Assembly: GCA_011959105.1 (NCBI GenBank)
Contig: BLLU01000149.1
Span: 1-64,000, forward strand
Source of the DNA: Lachnospiraceae bacterium
GTDB taxonomy: Bacteria; Bacillota; Clostridia; Lachnospirales; Lachnospiraceae
Direction of reading: 5' to 3'
Length of the DNA stretch: 64,000 nt
This document shows, piece after piece, positions 30,879 to 41,072 of the stretch (positions are counted from its first letter, which is position 1; every line of letters starts with the position of its first letter). Under the pieces are notes generated by a model. It searched no databases. It had not been told where the DNA came from and saw only the letters and a list, made by a program, of their open reading frames with translations. The position numbers were made by a program, and so were the translations under genes.

Positions 30879-32408
30879 CTATAAAGTGTTAAACATCTCC
30901 AGTCCCTGCCGGATCAGTCCAATCAGCGGTTCGGAATTAAGGCCCAGCACAATGTTGAGCAAAATGAACAGAATCATGGCCGCCGCCTTTAACGGCTGCT
31001 GCCTCAAAGTGATATTCTCATATTCCCGGGGCAGCGCACCGGCAGTTCCGGGAACAGGGGATCCCGAAGGCGAATAAATTCGAATCACCGTTTTCATAAA
31101 ATACATCGTATTCAGAACCGAACTAAGAGCCAGAGCCATCAGCGTAGGCAGCATTTTCAGATCATGCCCCACCGCCGCCTGCGAGAAAAACAGCTTGGAA
31201 ATAAAGCCCGCGAACATGGGCACCCCCACCATGGAGAGGGAGCCTGCCGTGAAAGCCACCCCCGCCAGTCTGTTGCGGAAACCCGCGCCGTTTAAGTCCT
31301 TAAAATACCTGCTCTTGCCGGATACTTCCGTAATGCCCGATGCCGCCACAAACAGCAGGGACTTGGTGGCCGCGTGGCAAATCATATGGTAGATGCTGGC
31401 AATGACCCCCGCCGTGGTCCCCAGTCCAAATCCCATGTAAATATAGCCGATCTGCGCCACGGAAGAGTACGCGATCATCCGCCGTATATCGCTCTCCCGA
31501 ATAGCGTCCAGCGAGCCCATAATCATTCCTGCGATTCCGAATACGAACAGTACATGGATCACCTTACTGTCCCTGATTACGTCGAAACCGATCACCCGGT
31601 AAAATATTTTCACCAACAGAAAGATATACCCCTTGGACACCAGAGAAGACAAAATCGCCGCCGAGGACAGAGTGGAATATCCATATGCGTCCGGCAGCCA
31701 GGTATGGAAGGGAAACAGGGCACTTTTGATGGCCAGACCCACGCACATAAGACAGATTGCCACCAGCAGGGGCGTCTGGTACTGCCCGAAATCCGCCAGC
31801 GCTTGTACGCTCTCCCTGATATTGCTCATCAGCAAATGCCCTGTAAGATCATAGAGAAAGCACAGGCCCAACAACAGCAGGCCGGATCCCAGCAGGCTCA
31901 TGATCATATAACGGGTGGCCGCCTCAATGGTCCGCCCGTTCTGCCGGATCATAATCAAACCGCAGGCGGAAATGGTGTTGATTTCCACAAATACATAGGC
32001 GGTAAACAAATCGTTGGTATAAAGGAGCGCCAGCAGGGAACAGAGCAGCAGATCCACCATGATATAGTACAGGTTTTGTTTGCCAGACTCGATCTCCGCC
32101 TCCCGCTCCCGGGAGCCTCCCCACATACACAGCAGCATGATTACACAAAAAATTACGGCCAGCAGCGCCTCCAATATACCTGCCCGGAGCTCGTTTCCCC
32201 AGGGGGCGGGAAAATGCCCCATGGTATAAACAAAGGCCTCCCCTGTCCGCGCCGCATACCACAGCACGGCCCCGGACAGCAGTCCGCACAGCGCAATCAC
32301 TGCCCCATTCGCCCTTTTCGCCCATTTTCCATCCAAAACAGAGGACAGAGGCCCGGAAAACAGAGACAATACAATGGAGAAAAAGGGAAAATTGCGAATG
32401 AACTCCAT
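30879..32408 (-). CDS. Proton-conducting antiporter subunit (MrpD/NuoN-like)
   Basis: GLAIKSALFPFHTWLPDAYGYSTLSSAAILSSLVSKGYIFLL. Confidence 0.88.
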   Translation of the reverse strand: MEFIRNFPFFSIVLSLFSGPLSSVLDGKWAKRANGAVIALCGLLSGAVLWYAARTGEAFVYTMGHFPAPWGNELRAGILEALLAVIFCVIMLLCMWGGSREREAEIESGKQNLYYIMVDLLLCSLLALLYTNDLFTAYVFVEINTISACGLIMIRQNGRTIEAATRYMIMSLLGSGLLLLGLCFLYDLTGHLLMSNIRESVQALADFGQYQTPLLVAICLMCVGLAIKSALFPFHTWLPDAYGYSTLSSAAILSSLVSKGYIFLLVKIFYRVIGFDVIRDSKVIHVLFVFGIAGMIMGSLDAIRESDIRRMIAYSSVAQIGYIYMGFGLGTTAGVIASIYHMICHAATKSLLFVAASGITEVSGKSRYFKDLNGAGFRNRLAGVAFTAGSLSMVGVPMFAGFISKLFFSQAAVGHDLKMLPTLMALALSSVLNTMYFMKTVIRIYSPSGSPVPGTAGALPREYENITLRQQPLKAAAMILFILLNIVLGLNSEPLIGLIRQGLEMFNTL

Positions 32409-32785
32409 TACTTTTCCTCCCTCTTCAACAGGGTGGAGATCTCGTCCAGATCCAGGCTGTGATACCGCCGGTACAGCCGGATTGTCAGGGACAACAGCAG
32501 CGCCGTCACCGATACGGACACCACAATACCTGTCAGCACCAGGCCGCTGGGAATGGGGTTCACATAGGCTTCCGCCCTCTGCACGCCGTCCGCCGCCACC
32601 GGCGCTTTCCGCCCTTCAATATAGCCCTTCAGCGCCAGGAACAGATAGGTGGCCGTATCCATGATATTCAACCCGATGATCTTCTTGATCAGGTTTTTCT
32701 GCAAAAGCAGGTTGGAGAAACCGATGCCGAACAGGATCATAGCCACCGCCTCCCCATAATTGCGAATCAAATTCCCCAAGTCCAT
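32408..32785 (-). CDS. MrpC/NuoK-like antiporter subunit
   Basis: IGLNIMDTATYLFLALKGY and NPIPSGLVLTGIVVSVSVTALLLSL. Confidence 0.85.
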   Translation of the reverse strand: MDLGNLIRNYGEAVAMILFGIGFSNLLLQKNLIKKIIGLNIMDTATYLFLALKGYIEGRKAPVAADGVQRAEAYVNPIPSGLVLTGIVVSVSVTALLLSLTIRLYRRYHSLDLDEISTLLKREEK

Positions 32786-32844
32786 TTATTTTCCCTCTGC
32801 CCTCCAGGCATTCTTTCCGTGCAGGACTGGAAGTTCTTTCTGCA

Positions 32845-33816
32845 CTAATAGCCCCCCTTTCGAAACATCCCATAAAAAGTGTACATCGTGCCCGCCACCA
32901 CTACACCCACACAGATATTCAGCGGCAGGATCAGGCCGCTGCTCAGGATGGCTCCCGGCGTGCCCAGAGGAATCACGCTCTCCAGGTGATTGGCCCCTGT
33001 ATAAAAAGAATAGGTTTTTAACACACAGTAGCAGGCCAGGGCTCCAAAACTCATCCGCTTATAGGTTCTGGCGGTGAAAAAGCGCTCCGCCCTGGCAAAT
33101 CCAAAAGCGCTGACATACAGGATCAGCCCTGCGCCAATTACCGCCCCGCCGGAAAAGCCGCCCCCCGGCCCCAGATGGCCGCAGAGGATGATATAGATCC
33201 CAAAAATGAGGATAAAAGGCACCAACAGCCTGGCCGCTGTCTGCAATATCACATCGTTTTTCGGCTCGTAGGCCCTGTCATGGGCCTCCGCCTCTTCCTC
33301 GCTGTTTTTGCCTTTCTTACTGTCTGCCCGCAAAAGAATCAGCACCGTACAGGCGGCGATAAAAAGTACATGAGATTCTCCCAGCGTGTCAAAGGCCCGA
33401 TAGTCCAAGATCATACCCGTGACAAGATTCACCGCCCCCGTCTCCTCCAGTCCCTTCTCAATATACCGCCGGGACACTTCGTTATTCACCGGTCTGTCCG
33501 CCTCCCCCAGAGGGGGCAGATCCGCCACCCCCATAAGGAGCATGGCCACCAGCAGGACGCAGAACAGCAGACTGAATCCCCGATACATTTTTTGAAACAG
33601 GACCACCTCCCGGTTGTGTTCCGTGTCATAGACCCGGGCGCGCACCCGCTTTCTGTCTTCCTGCATCCTCCGCAGGGCAGCTTCATCTTCCTGGCGGGGC
33701 TCCCGGGGCCTTATCTCCAGATTGCCCAGATAGGGATCCCTGCTGCCCTCCAGCCAGATTTTCAACCGATAGGAAAGGGTTTTCTCGTACCTCTCACGAG
33801 GCAGTTTTCGACTCAT
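32845..33816 (-). CDS. MrpB (MnhB)/MbhE-like fused antiporter subunit
   Basis: DVILQTAARLLVPFILIFGIYIILCGHLGPGGGFSGGAVIGAGLILY (MnhB-type HLGPGGGFSGG). Confidence 0.85.
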   Translation of the reverse strand: MSRKLPRERYEKTLSYRLKIWLEGSRDPYLGNLEIRPREPRQEDEAALRRMQEDRKRVRARVYDTEHNREVVLFQKMYRGFSLLFCVLLVAMLLMGVADLPPLGEADRPVNNEVSRRYIEKGLEETGAVNLVTGMILDYRAFDTLGESHVLFIAACTVLILLRADSKKGKNSEEEAEAHDRAYEPKNDVILQTAARLLVPFILIFGIYIILCGHLGPGGGFSGGAVIGAGLILYVSAFGFARAERFFTARTYKRMSFGALACYCVLKTYSFYTGANHLESVIPLGTPGAILSSGLILPLNICVGVVVAGTMYTFYGMFRKGGY

Positions 33817-34112
33817 AAACTGCGCCTCCTTCTATGCTCCAACTCACTCTCTGCTTCCCTGCCCGCGGCCTCCGCCCCCATAATGGCATGAATTTTCTTC
33901 AGTGTCAGCACAAACAGCACCGTGGTAATACCCGCACCTACCGCCGCTTCGGTAATGGCCAGATCCGGCGCTTCCAGTACCACCCAGACGATGGACATCA
34001 CAAGACTGTAGGACATAAAGATCAGCACCGTGTTCAGCAGACTCCCGGACAGGCTGGCCCCCACCGCGCACACAATCAGGAACAAAAACAAAATGCATGT
34101 AAAGACTGTCAT
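33813..34112 (-). CDS. MbhD-like antiporter subunit (DUF4040-type)
   Basis: SLVMSIVWVVLEAPDLAITEAAVGAGITTVLFVLTLKK; start MTVFTCILF with AGGAGAAGGG upstream. Confidence 0.85.
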   Translation of the reverse strand: MTVFTCILFLFLIVCAVGASLSGSLLNTVLIFMSYSLVMSIVWVVLEAPDLAITEAAVGAGITTVLFVLTLKKIHAIMGAEAAGREAESELEHRRRRSL

Positions 34113-34122
34113 AACCCTTCTC

Positions 34123-34545
34123 CTATATAAGATCCGTCCGCTCTTTTTCATCCGGAAAAGCCTGCATGGCATGGGACTTTCCCTGGCTGCTCTGATCCTC
34201 TTCCTCCGGGGTCAGGGACTTCTCCAATAAACGGTAATGTTTCTCCGGTTCTTCACCCGTGGTCACTTCCAGCCGGGCAATCAGATGGGAAGAGGTGGGA
34301 GAGGAGAGCCACAAAAATAAAATTACCAAAAACAGCTTCAAAGAAGTAAAATTCCACCCGCATATGACCATCAGTCCCAGCATGCAGCAGCCGATCCCCA
34401 GCGTATCCCCCATGGCCGCCGCATGCATTCGGTTCAGAATATAGCGGAACCGAAATACCCCTACCATCTCAATGACAAATATGCCCAATCCCGTCAGCAA
34501 GAATGCCGCTCCTGCCAGAAAACGAATCCATTCCCATACCGCCAT
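34123..34545 (-). CDS. MrpG/MnhG-like antiporter subunit
   Basis: GVFRFRYILNRMHAAAMGDTLGIGCCMLGLMV. Confidence 0.85.
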   Translation of the reverse strand: MAVWEWIRFLAGAAFLLTGLGIFVIEMVGVFRFRYILNRMHAAAMGDTLGIGCCMLGLMVICGWNFTSLKLFLVILFLWLSSPTSSHLIARLEVTTGEEPEKHYRLLEKSLTPEEEDQSSQGKSHAMQAFPDEKERTDLI

Positions 34546-34548
34546 GGT

Positions 34549-34878
34549 TTACACCTCCGGCCCTTCCCCTCTGTGCTCTTTCCATTCCGTATATACGCCC
34601 ATATACACCTTGGTCAATATGATGACAGCCAAAAAGCTGATCATGGCATAAATCAGGCAGATATCCACCAGGTATCCCTCCTCCAGGAGCAGAGCCAATA
34701 CAGAGATGATCACCATGACCATGGTTCCCATCATGTTCACCGCCACCACCCGGTCCGCAATCCGAGGCCCGATGATGGCCCTGATCAGACACAGTACCAC
34801 CATCACCGCCAGAAACACCAGCGCCCCAACCAGCAAAAATGCATATGCCTGCCCCAGACCCGGTATCCTTTCCTCCAT
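34549..34878 (-). CDS. MrpF/MnhF-like antiporter subunit
   Basis: CLIRAIIGPRIADRVVAVNMMGTMVMVIISVLALL. Confidence 0.85.
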   Translation of the reverse strand: MEERIPGLGQAYAFLLVGALVFLAVMVVLCLIRAIIGPRIADRVVAVNMMGTMVMVIISVLALLLEEGYLVDICLIYAMISFLAVIILTKVYMGVYTEWKEHRGEGPEV

Positions 34879-34926
34879 GTCGGCCTCCTTCCCCGGGACA
34901 TGGGCCTCTCCCGCCCCATCCCTCTT

Positions 34927-35469
34927 TCAGACAATTTCCGAAGCTGCCGTCCCCTGCTTCTGCTCCAGTTCCCTTGCCAGTTCCACAAATATACTGCACT
35001 CCATACCTTCCGCAAAATCCTCGTCCAGGCAATGCACCGTATACTCTCCGTTTTCCAAAGATACGGTAATGGTGCCCGGCGTCAGCGTGATGGCATTGGC
35101 CAGAAACGTCCGGGCCACAGGGCCCTTTAACGCACTGCGAAAGCTGACCAGCACAGGCTGGATTTCCTCTTTCTGGGACAGGATCAGCCGCACCGTACCC
35201 AAATTGGCCCTCACCACCTCCCGGACCAGCACCAGCCCATATCTTGGCAGCCTGCTCAGTTTTCCATAGAATTTTAATTCCTTTTTCATACTATAATCCA
35301 GAAATTTGCAGCTAAAGGCCAGCAGCAGCGCCGCCACAGCCACTCCAAATACACAGATTTCCCCTGTCACCTGCCCGTTGAAAATAACCCACAGCACAAA
35401 ATAAAGTAAAAACACAGCGTACCTCCGCCCCGGAAAAACATCCCCAGAAGAACTTGATATTATAACCAT
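34927..35469 (-). CDS. MrpE/MnhE-like antiporter subunit
   Basis: VLVREVVRANLGTVRLIL...FLANAITLTPGTITVSLENGEYTVHCL; exact start uncertain. Confidence 0.85.
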   Translation of the reverse strand: MVIISSSSGDVFPGRRYAVFLLYFVLWVIFNGQVTGEICVFGVAVAALLLAFSCKFLDYSMKKELKFYGKLSRLPRYGLVLVREVVRANLGTVRLILSQKEEIQPVLVSFRSALKGPVARTFLANAITLTPGTITVSLENGEYTVHCLDEDFAEGMECSIFVELARELEQKQGTAASEIV

Positions 35470-35564
35470 TATTCCCCAAAAACAGTGGCCGGAATTCACA
35501 AAAAGACAAAAAACAGATCCCCCCGCAAATTGCAGGGAGACCTGTCTATCTGTTTACCATATTA

Positions 35565-35798
35565 TTATTTCCCGGCTTTTCTTTTCCTGATCAGATGCGC
35601 CGCATAAGCGGCCAGCGATGCCAGGGTCAGTCCCAGGGCTATCAGGAGCAGCAGCTGCCATGTTACATGCCACACATGGATCAGCAGAATAGAAGCCACC
35701 ATCAGCACAAAGGCCCAGTAAACATACATCAATATACCCACCAGCAAAGTGAACAGGATATCCTTCAGCAGGTCTGTCCTGGTGTACCGCTTATCCAT
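35565..35798 (-). CDS. Small membrane protein, unknown function
   Basis: 77 aa with two hydrophobic segments upstream of the antiporter operon. Confidence 0.55.
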   Translation of the reverse strand: MDKRYTRTDLLKDILFTLLVGILMYVYWAFVLMVASILLIHVWHVTWQLLLLIALGLTLASLAAYAAHLIRKRKAGK

Positions 35799-35878
35799 TC
35801 TTCCATCCCTCCGCCCGGTGTCGGATATACTGTAACCGACACATTTTCCTTACCGATATCCCCCTATAAACGGGTCTG

Positions 35879-37558
35879 TCAATATTTTACTCCCCAGATG
35901 CTCTCATTCACTCCCACGGCCGAGAAAGTCATCACTTCCGTACCCGCCTGGTCTTTCATGGCGCAGAACACACCGCTGTACTCATGGCCGTCATAGCTGA
36001 TATGCACATAGGGCGTACCCTCGGAAACGGTCCAGGTGCCCACCACGGATCCCGTAACCGTGCCGTCCTCGTTCAGGTCAATCATCACCGGCTGGGCAAT
36101 CTCGCTGTCGATCTTCATGCCCTGATTGATAAAGAAATACTCCCCCGCCAGTTCCGCACTGTCGTAGCCGCTTTCAGAAATGGTCTCCCCGGTGGTGGTA
36201 TAGGGGGCCAGCACCGGCCATCCTTCCTGGTTCATAAAAATCTGTTTTACCGCAGGCTCATGATACTCGTTGCCATTGTTAAAACGGGTATGATAGCACA
36301 TATACTGCTTCCCGTCGGTGTCAAAGAAGGTGGACATGCCCCCGGTAGCCATGTAGGCGTACTTACAGCTTGGCAGATAATAATTGCCGGACAGCTTCAG
36401 GCCATAATAAGCGTTGTTATACCCCTTCACGGGACGCTGTCCTCCCATATCCACATATTCCCCGTCCGGCCTGTCGCTGCGCAGTACCCGGATCTGGTAA
36501 CCCCCGGTGCGCTCTAGGGAACCGAAAGACAAATACAGATAGTAATAACCCGTATCCGCGTCATACTGGATATAAGGTCCCTCGATGGACTGATGTCCCC
36601 CGCCCAGCAGGCGCTTTCCGAAATAAGGATCCACCTCGTTCTCCGGGTCCGCCTCGGGATGGATCACCAGACCCGTCTGAGGATCCAGTTCCAGGAGGAA
36701 GATACCCCCGGACCAGGAGCCATAGGTCATCCAAAGCCTCCCGTCCGCATCATAAAAGGGAGCGGGATCAATGCAGTTGGGCCAGTCCTGGTTATCATAC
36801 TGGCCGTTGCCCCTCAAATATGTTTCTTCGGCATAGGCCTGGTCCACATACTCATACACATCCGTCTGGCCGATGTCCTCCGCAGTAAAGCCGGAATACA
36901 GGAGTTCCCCCTGGTACACATAAGGCCCTTCCGGTGCGTCTGCGGTGGCATAGCACAGATTGGACTTAATATAGGTAGAAGAGGTACAGAAATACATGAC
37001 GTATTTGCCCATGGCCTCATTGTAAATCACATCCTCCGCCCACACCGCATAGGAGCCGTTGCCGTAATCGCCGGAATAATCAAATATGCTCAATTCCTCG
37101 TTGAACAAATCCTCAAAAAGAGCATTGTCGGAGGTATATCCATTTCCGATATATTTCCAGACATGCAGATCCTCCGATGTGGCCCCCGTCATATGAGAGC
37201 CGTAGATATAGTATTTTCCGTCAAAAACCTTGATGGAAGGATCGTGCACAGACACCCTGGCTCCATTGGACGCCGTCTCTATGCCAGTGTAATCCGCCTC
37301 CCTGACCACAGGCTCCGCAGCGGGCTCCGAAGCCGCCTGTCCGTTCCCCGTTCCATCGTCAGCCCCGCTTCCTGTCTGGACGTCACTTCCAACCCCCGTC
37401 TCTCCATCACTTCCGCCAGCCGTCTCTCCATCACTCCCGACGCCCGTTTCACTTCCGGACTCCGACGGGTCCCCTGACGACGCAGGCTGCCCCCCGCAGC
37501 CCAGAAGCGAGCCCGTCAGGCATACACATAACGCCACTGCCAGTAATTTGTTCTTCAT
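35879..37558 (-). CDS. GH43-family lipoprotein glycosidase (arabinan-degrading type likely)
   Basis: Lipobox LTGSLLGCGG; VHDPSIKVFDGKYYIYGSHMTGATSEDLHVWKY; NCIDPAPFYDADGRLWMTYGSWSGGIFLLEL; EGPYIQYDADTGYYYLYLSFG. Confidence 0.88.
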   Translation of the reverse strand: MKNKLLAVALCVCLTGSLLGCGGQPASSGDPSESGSETGVGSDGETAGGSDGETGVGSDVQTGSGADDGTGNGQAASEPAAEPVVREADYTGIETASNGARVSVHDPSIKVFDGKYYIYGSHMTGATSEDLHVWKYIGNGYTSDNALFEDLFNEELSIFDYSGDYGNGSYAVWAEDVIYNEAMGKYVMYFCTSSTYIKSNLCYATADAPEGPYVYQGELLYSGFTAEDIGQTDVYEYVDQAYAEETYLRGNGQYDNQDWPNCIDPAPFYDADGRLWMTYGSWSGGIFLLELDPQTGLVIHPEADPENEVDPYFGKRLLGGGHQSIEGPYIQYDADTGYYYLYLSFGSLERTGGYQIRVLRSDRPDGEYVDMGGQRPVKGYNNAYYGLKLSGNYYLPSCKYAYMATGGMSTFFDTDGKQYMCYHTRFNNGNEYHEPAVKQIFMNQEGWPVLAPYTTTGETISESGYDSAELAGEYFFINQGMKIDSEIAQPVMIDLNEDGTVTGSVVGTWTVSEGTPYVHISYDGHEYSGVFCAMKDQAGTEVMTFSAVGVNESIWGVKY

Positions 37559-37785
37559 ACCCCTTGCATCCTCCATTTAGCCTTCCGTTCTTTGAGAGTT
37601 TCCATGATGTCCCGCCCATGTTGTCACCACTTCTTTACTCTAGATTAAAATGTTTTACTCAAAATGTCAATAAATCTTGCAAATCTTTTTGCTGCAGATA
37701 TTGAAAAAAATATACTTTAGGAGTAGAATAACTACGGTGTTTATAAATATTTTATTATTATTTCATAATTTAGGAGAGGATACTT

Positions 37786-39108
37786 ATGAAAAACATTCAA
37801 AACAAATGGATCCGCGCCGCTATTCCGGCGCTGTTACTGCATTGCAGTATCGGCACGGTATACTGCTGGTCCATCTTCAGCCAGGAAATCGCCGATTATA
37901 TCGGCTTCTCCAAAAGTGCCACGGAATGGGCCTTCAGTTTCGCCATCTTTTTCCTGGGCATGTCCGCCGCTTTCCTGGGTAATGTGGTGGAAAAGGACAT
38001 CCATCGTTCTTCGCTGATCGCCGCCATCTGCTTCGCCGCCGGTATGGCAGGCACGGGCTTCTTCATCTGGTACGGCGGTACGCACCAGCACAGCCCTCTG
38101 GCCTTGATCGGCATCTATATCTGCTACGGCTTCATCATGGGCGTTGGTCTGGGCACGGGATATCTGTCCCCGGTTAAGACCCTGATGCTCTGGTTCCAGG
38201 ACCGCAAGGGGCTGGCAACGGGACTGGCCGTGGCGGGCTTTGGCGCCGCAAAGGCCATCGCAAGCCCTATTATGCAGGCATTGCTGAATTCCCTGGGGGA
38301 GGGAGGCATCTACAAGATGTTCCTGATCCTGGCCTGCGTGTACTTCGTGATGATGTTCGTTGGCCATCTGCTGTTGGCCAAGCCCGCAGACTGGCATGAG
38401 CCCGCTTCCCAGGAGAAGGGTGCAAAGGCTCTGGATGTGATCAAGAGCAAGCCCGTGGTGTTCATCGGCATCTGGCTTATGTTCTATATCAACATCACCT
38501 GCGGTCTGGCGCTGATCTCTCAGGAGAAAATGATTATCAAATGCATCGGCCTGGCAGGCATGGCCGGGGTACTGTCCTCCATTACCGCCGTATTTAACGC
38601 CGGCGGCCGCCTGGGCTTCTCCGCATGGGCGGACACCATGAAGGATCGGAATACGGTATATAAGATTATGATCATCCTGTCCATCATCGCCACCGGGCTG
38701 GTAATCCTGACCAGAGGCATTGCGGATATGGGCGTCCACACCCTGCTGATGATTCTGGTACTGGTATTGCTGTTTGTGGTGAATGCAGGCTACGGCGGCG
38801 GCTTCAGCAATGTGCCCACCCTCTTGTCCGACCATTACGGTATGCAGAACATCAGCGCCATCCACGGCATCACCCTGTCCGCCTGGGCCATTGCGGGCCT
38901 TACGGGCAACCAGCTGGCTACCTTCATTGTGGGACATGTAGGAGAGATGGTGGAAGTCAGCGACGGGCACGGCGGTTTCACCTCGGTAAACCCTGTGGGA
39001 TACCAGACCGTGCTGTATGTCACCATCGTGCTGTATGTAATCGCCCTGCTGTGCAGTTTCTTCCTGGTGGGGGGCAAAAAGAAAACCGGAAACGGGAAGG
39101 CTGCCTGA
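37786..39108 (+). CDS. OFA-family MFS transporter (oxalate/formate antiporter-like)
   Basis: 440 aa, about 12 TM; IGTVYCWSIFSQEI...GVGLGTGYLSPVKTLMLWFQDRKGLATGLAVAGFG. Confidence 0.88.
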   Translation: MKNIQNKWIRAAIPALLLHCSIGTVYCWSIFSQEIADYIGFSKSATEWAFSFAIFFLGMSAAFLGNVVEKDIHRSSLIAAICFAAGMAGTGFFIWYGGTHQHSPLALIGIYICYGFIMGVGLGTGYLSPVKTLMLWFQDRKGLATGLAVAGFGAAKAIASPIMQALLNSLGEGGIYKMFLILACVYFVMMFVGHLLLAKPADWHEPASQEKGAKALDVIKSKPVVFIGIWLMFYINITCGLALISQEKMIIKCIGLAGMAGVLSSITAVFNAGGRLGFSAWADTMKDRNTVYKIMIILSIIATGLVILTRGIADMGVHTLLMILVLVLLFVVNAGYGGGFSNVPTLLSDHYGMQNISAIHGITLSAWAIAGLTGNQLATFIVGHVGEMVEVSDGHGGFTSVNPVGYQTVLYVTIVLYVIALLCSFFLVGGKKKTGNGKAA

Positions 39109-39158
39109 GAGATTGCCGGATAGCCGGATTCAGTCACTTGGGTGAACCGATAAAGAAC

Positions 39159-39204
39159 AAAAAAGCACCGGAAATAGAGCCATTTCTTTCTGGTGCTCTT
39201 TTTA
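39159..39204 (+). terminator. Intrinsic terminator after the MFS gene
   Basis: AAAAAGCACCGGAAAT...ATTTCTTTCTGGTGCTCTTTTT. Confidence 0.75.
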
Positions 39205-39356
39205 TATCTTTCCCAACTATCCCCGCTTCTCTGCGGCCTGCCGCACTCCCGGTTCACTCATAAGCGAGAACCTGATAATGATTGTTGATTTTTAATCCTT
39301 TCTCAAGTAAACTATAGATAATTATCTGAACCCATTTGGGTATGCAGGAGGAGGAC

Positions 39357-41015
39357 ATGATACGTACATTTTCCACACACTGCCTCAGAAAGCAGGAGGA
39401 ACTCACCGGAAGGCTTTGGCAGTTCTGCCCTCTTCAGGGTGAGTCTGCCGGACGTCAGTTCCTGGTTCCCACCCCCAGCTGTTGGGAGAATTATCCGGAT
39501 TTTGGCCTGTATCGGGGAGAGGGACGTTATTCCACCCGTTTTCAGGCGGAGGGCAATCTGCTGATCACCTGCAAAGGTGTGAGCCACACGGCCACCCTGC
39601 TTTTGGACGGACAGGTAATTGCCAGACATTACAATGCCTATACCGCCTTTTCCGCCCTGGTCCGGGCCGTGCCGGAGGGTATGCATACCCTGGAAATCAT
39701 AGCGGACAACCGCTTCTCGGAAGAGAGCGCTCTGCATGTGCCCAACGATTACATGTCCTACGGCGGCGTCATCAGGCCTGTGGTACTGGAACAGGTGGGC
39801 GCTTCCTATCTGGAATATCTTCATGTAACGCCGTCCTTCCGGGACGGGCAGTGGCACGCCCGGGTGGAAGCCGCCATCCAAAACCTGTGCGAGACGCAGC
39901 CGGTGGACATGCGGATCACCCTGGCGGGGCAATCCCTGGACTTTCAGGGACTGACGCTGCCCCGGGGCAGAAGCGTCCACAGGGCGGAACTCTCCTTTGA
40001 CGAAGTCCGGCCGTGGCTTCCCGAATCCCCTGTTCTGTATGAGATTCACGCCGTTCTGCAGAAAGATGGACAGCCCTACGATGACCTGATTGACCGCTTT
40101 GGTTTCCGGGAAATAAATATTGAGGGCAGGCAGATCCTGTTAAACGGAAGCCCCCTGCGCATTAAGGGTGTATGCCGCCATGAGGATCATCCGCAGTTTG
40201 GATGCGCTCTGCCCTTTGCGGCCATGGCCGGGGATCTGGCTCTGATCAGGCATCTGGGGGCCAACTCCGTGCGCACCGCCCACTATCCCAACGATGAGGT
40301 TTTCCTGGATCTTTGCGACGAGCAGGGAATCCTGGTGTGGGAGGAGAATCATGCCCGGGGCCTGAGCCTGGAGCAGATGCAGAATCCCCACTTTGAGAGG
40401 CAGGCTGAGCAGGTTATACAGGAAATGGTAGAACTTCATTACAACCATCCTTCCATCTACATCTGGGGCATCCTGAACGAATGCGCCAGTGACACCGAGT
40501 ATGGAAAGGAATGTTATCGGCGGCAGTTTGAACTGCTCCGCTCCCTGGATCCATCCCGTCCCTGTTCCTTTGCCAGCTGCAAATTTAAGTCGGACATCTG
40601 CTTCGGGCTTCCCGATGTGGTATCCTACAATATTTACCCCCTCTGGTATCATGACACGCCGCCGGAAGAATACCTGGAGGACTTATATAATTGGGTACAG
40701 GAAGAGACAGAGGGACAGGGGAAGCCCTTCCTGATCACGGAAATCGGGGCAGGAGGAATCTATGGCCACCGCAGTACCTATGCCACCAAGTGGAGCGAAG
40801 AGTACCAGGCCAGGGTTCTGAAAGAACAGATCCGTGCCGTTCTCTCCCACCCCGATTGCGCCGGTGTCTATATCTGGCAGTTCTGTGATATCCGCATAAG
40901 CGAAGAGGGGTGGTTCGGCAGGCCCCGCACCATGAATAACAAAGGGATTCTGGACGAATATCGCCGGCCCAAACTCTGTTATGAAGTGGTAAAAGAATTA
41001 TTTGAGGAGCAATAA
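39357..41015 (+). CDS. Glycoside hydrolase family 2 (beta-glucuronidase/beta-galactosidase-like)
   Basis: LLNGSPLRIKGVCRHEDHPQFG...RHLGANSVRTAHYPNDEVFLDLCDEQGILVWEE...HPSIYIWGILNECAS; start uncertain (39336 or 39357). Confidence 0.88.
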   Translation: MIRTFSTHCLRKQEELTGRLWQFCPLQGESAGRQFLVPTPSCWENYPDFGLYRGEGRYSTRFQAEGNLLITCKGVSHTATLLLDGQVIARHYNAYTAFSALVRAVPEGMHTLEIIADNRFSEESALHVPNDYMSYGGVIRPVVLEQVGASYLEYLHVTPSFRDGQWHARVEAAIQNLCETQPVDMRITLAGQSLDFQGLTLPRGRSVHRAELSFDEVRPWLPESPVLYEIHAVLQKDGQPYDDLIDRFGFREINIEGRQILLNGSPLRIKGVCRHEDHPQFGCALPFAAMAGDLALIRHLGANSVRTAHYPNDEVFLDLCDEQGILVWEENHARGLSLEQMQNPHFERQAEQVIQEMVELHYNHPSIYIWGILNECASDTEYGKECYRRQFELLRSLDPSRPCSFASCKFKSDICFGLPDVVSYNIYPLWYHDTPPEEYLEDLYNWVQEETEGQGKPFLITEIGAGGIYGHRSTYATKWSEEYQARVLKEQIRAVLSHPDCAGVYIWQFCDIRISEEGWFGRPRTMNNKGILDEYRRPKLCYEVVKELFEEQ

Positions 41016-41028
41016 CGGATACTCCCGT

Positions 41029-41071
41029 AAAAAAGGGAACGCCGGTATCAAGCGCCAGCGTTCCCTTTTTT
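41029..41071. terminator. Bidirectional intrinsic terminator
   Basis: AAAAAAGGGAACGC...GCGTTCCCTTTTTT. Confidence 0.88.
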
Positions 41072-41072
41072 A

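Noticed and set aside
31374-32462. 362-aa plus-strand ORF within the antiporter operon
   Set aside because: His/Gln-rich antisense translation of a TM protein gene, no SD.
37834-38970. 378-aa minus-strand ORF opposite the OFA transporter
   Set aside because: His/Gln/Asp-rich antisense translation typical of shadow ORFs over membrane-protein genes.
39331-39342. Short palindrome ACCCA-TT-TGGGT upstream of the GH2 gene
   Set aside because: Five-bp arms are expected by chance at this scale.
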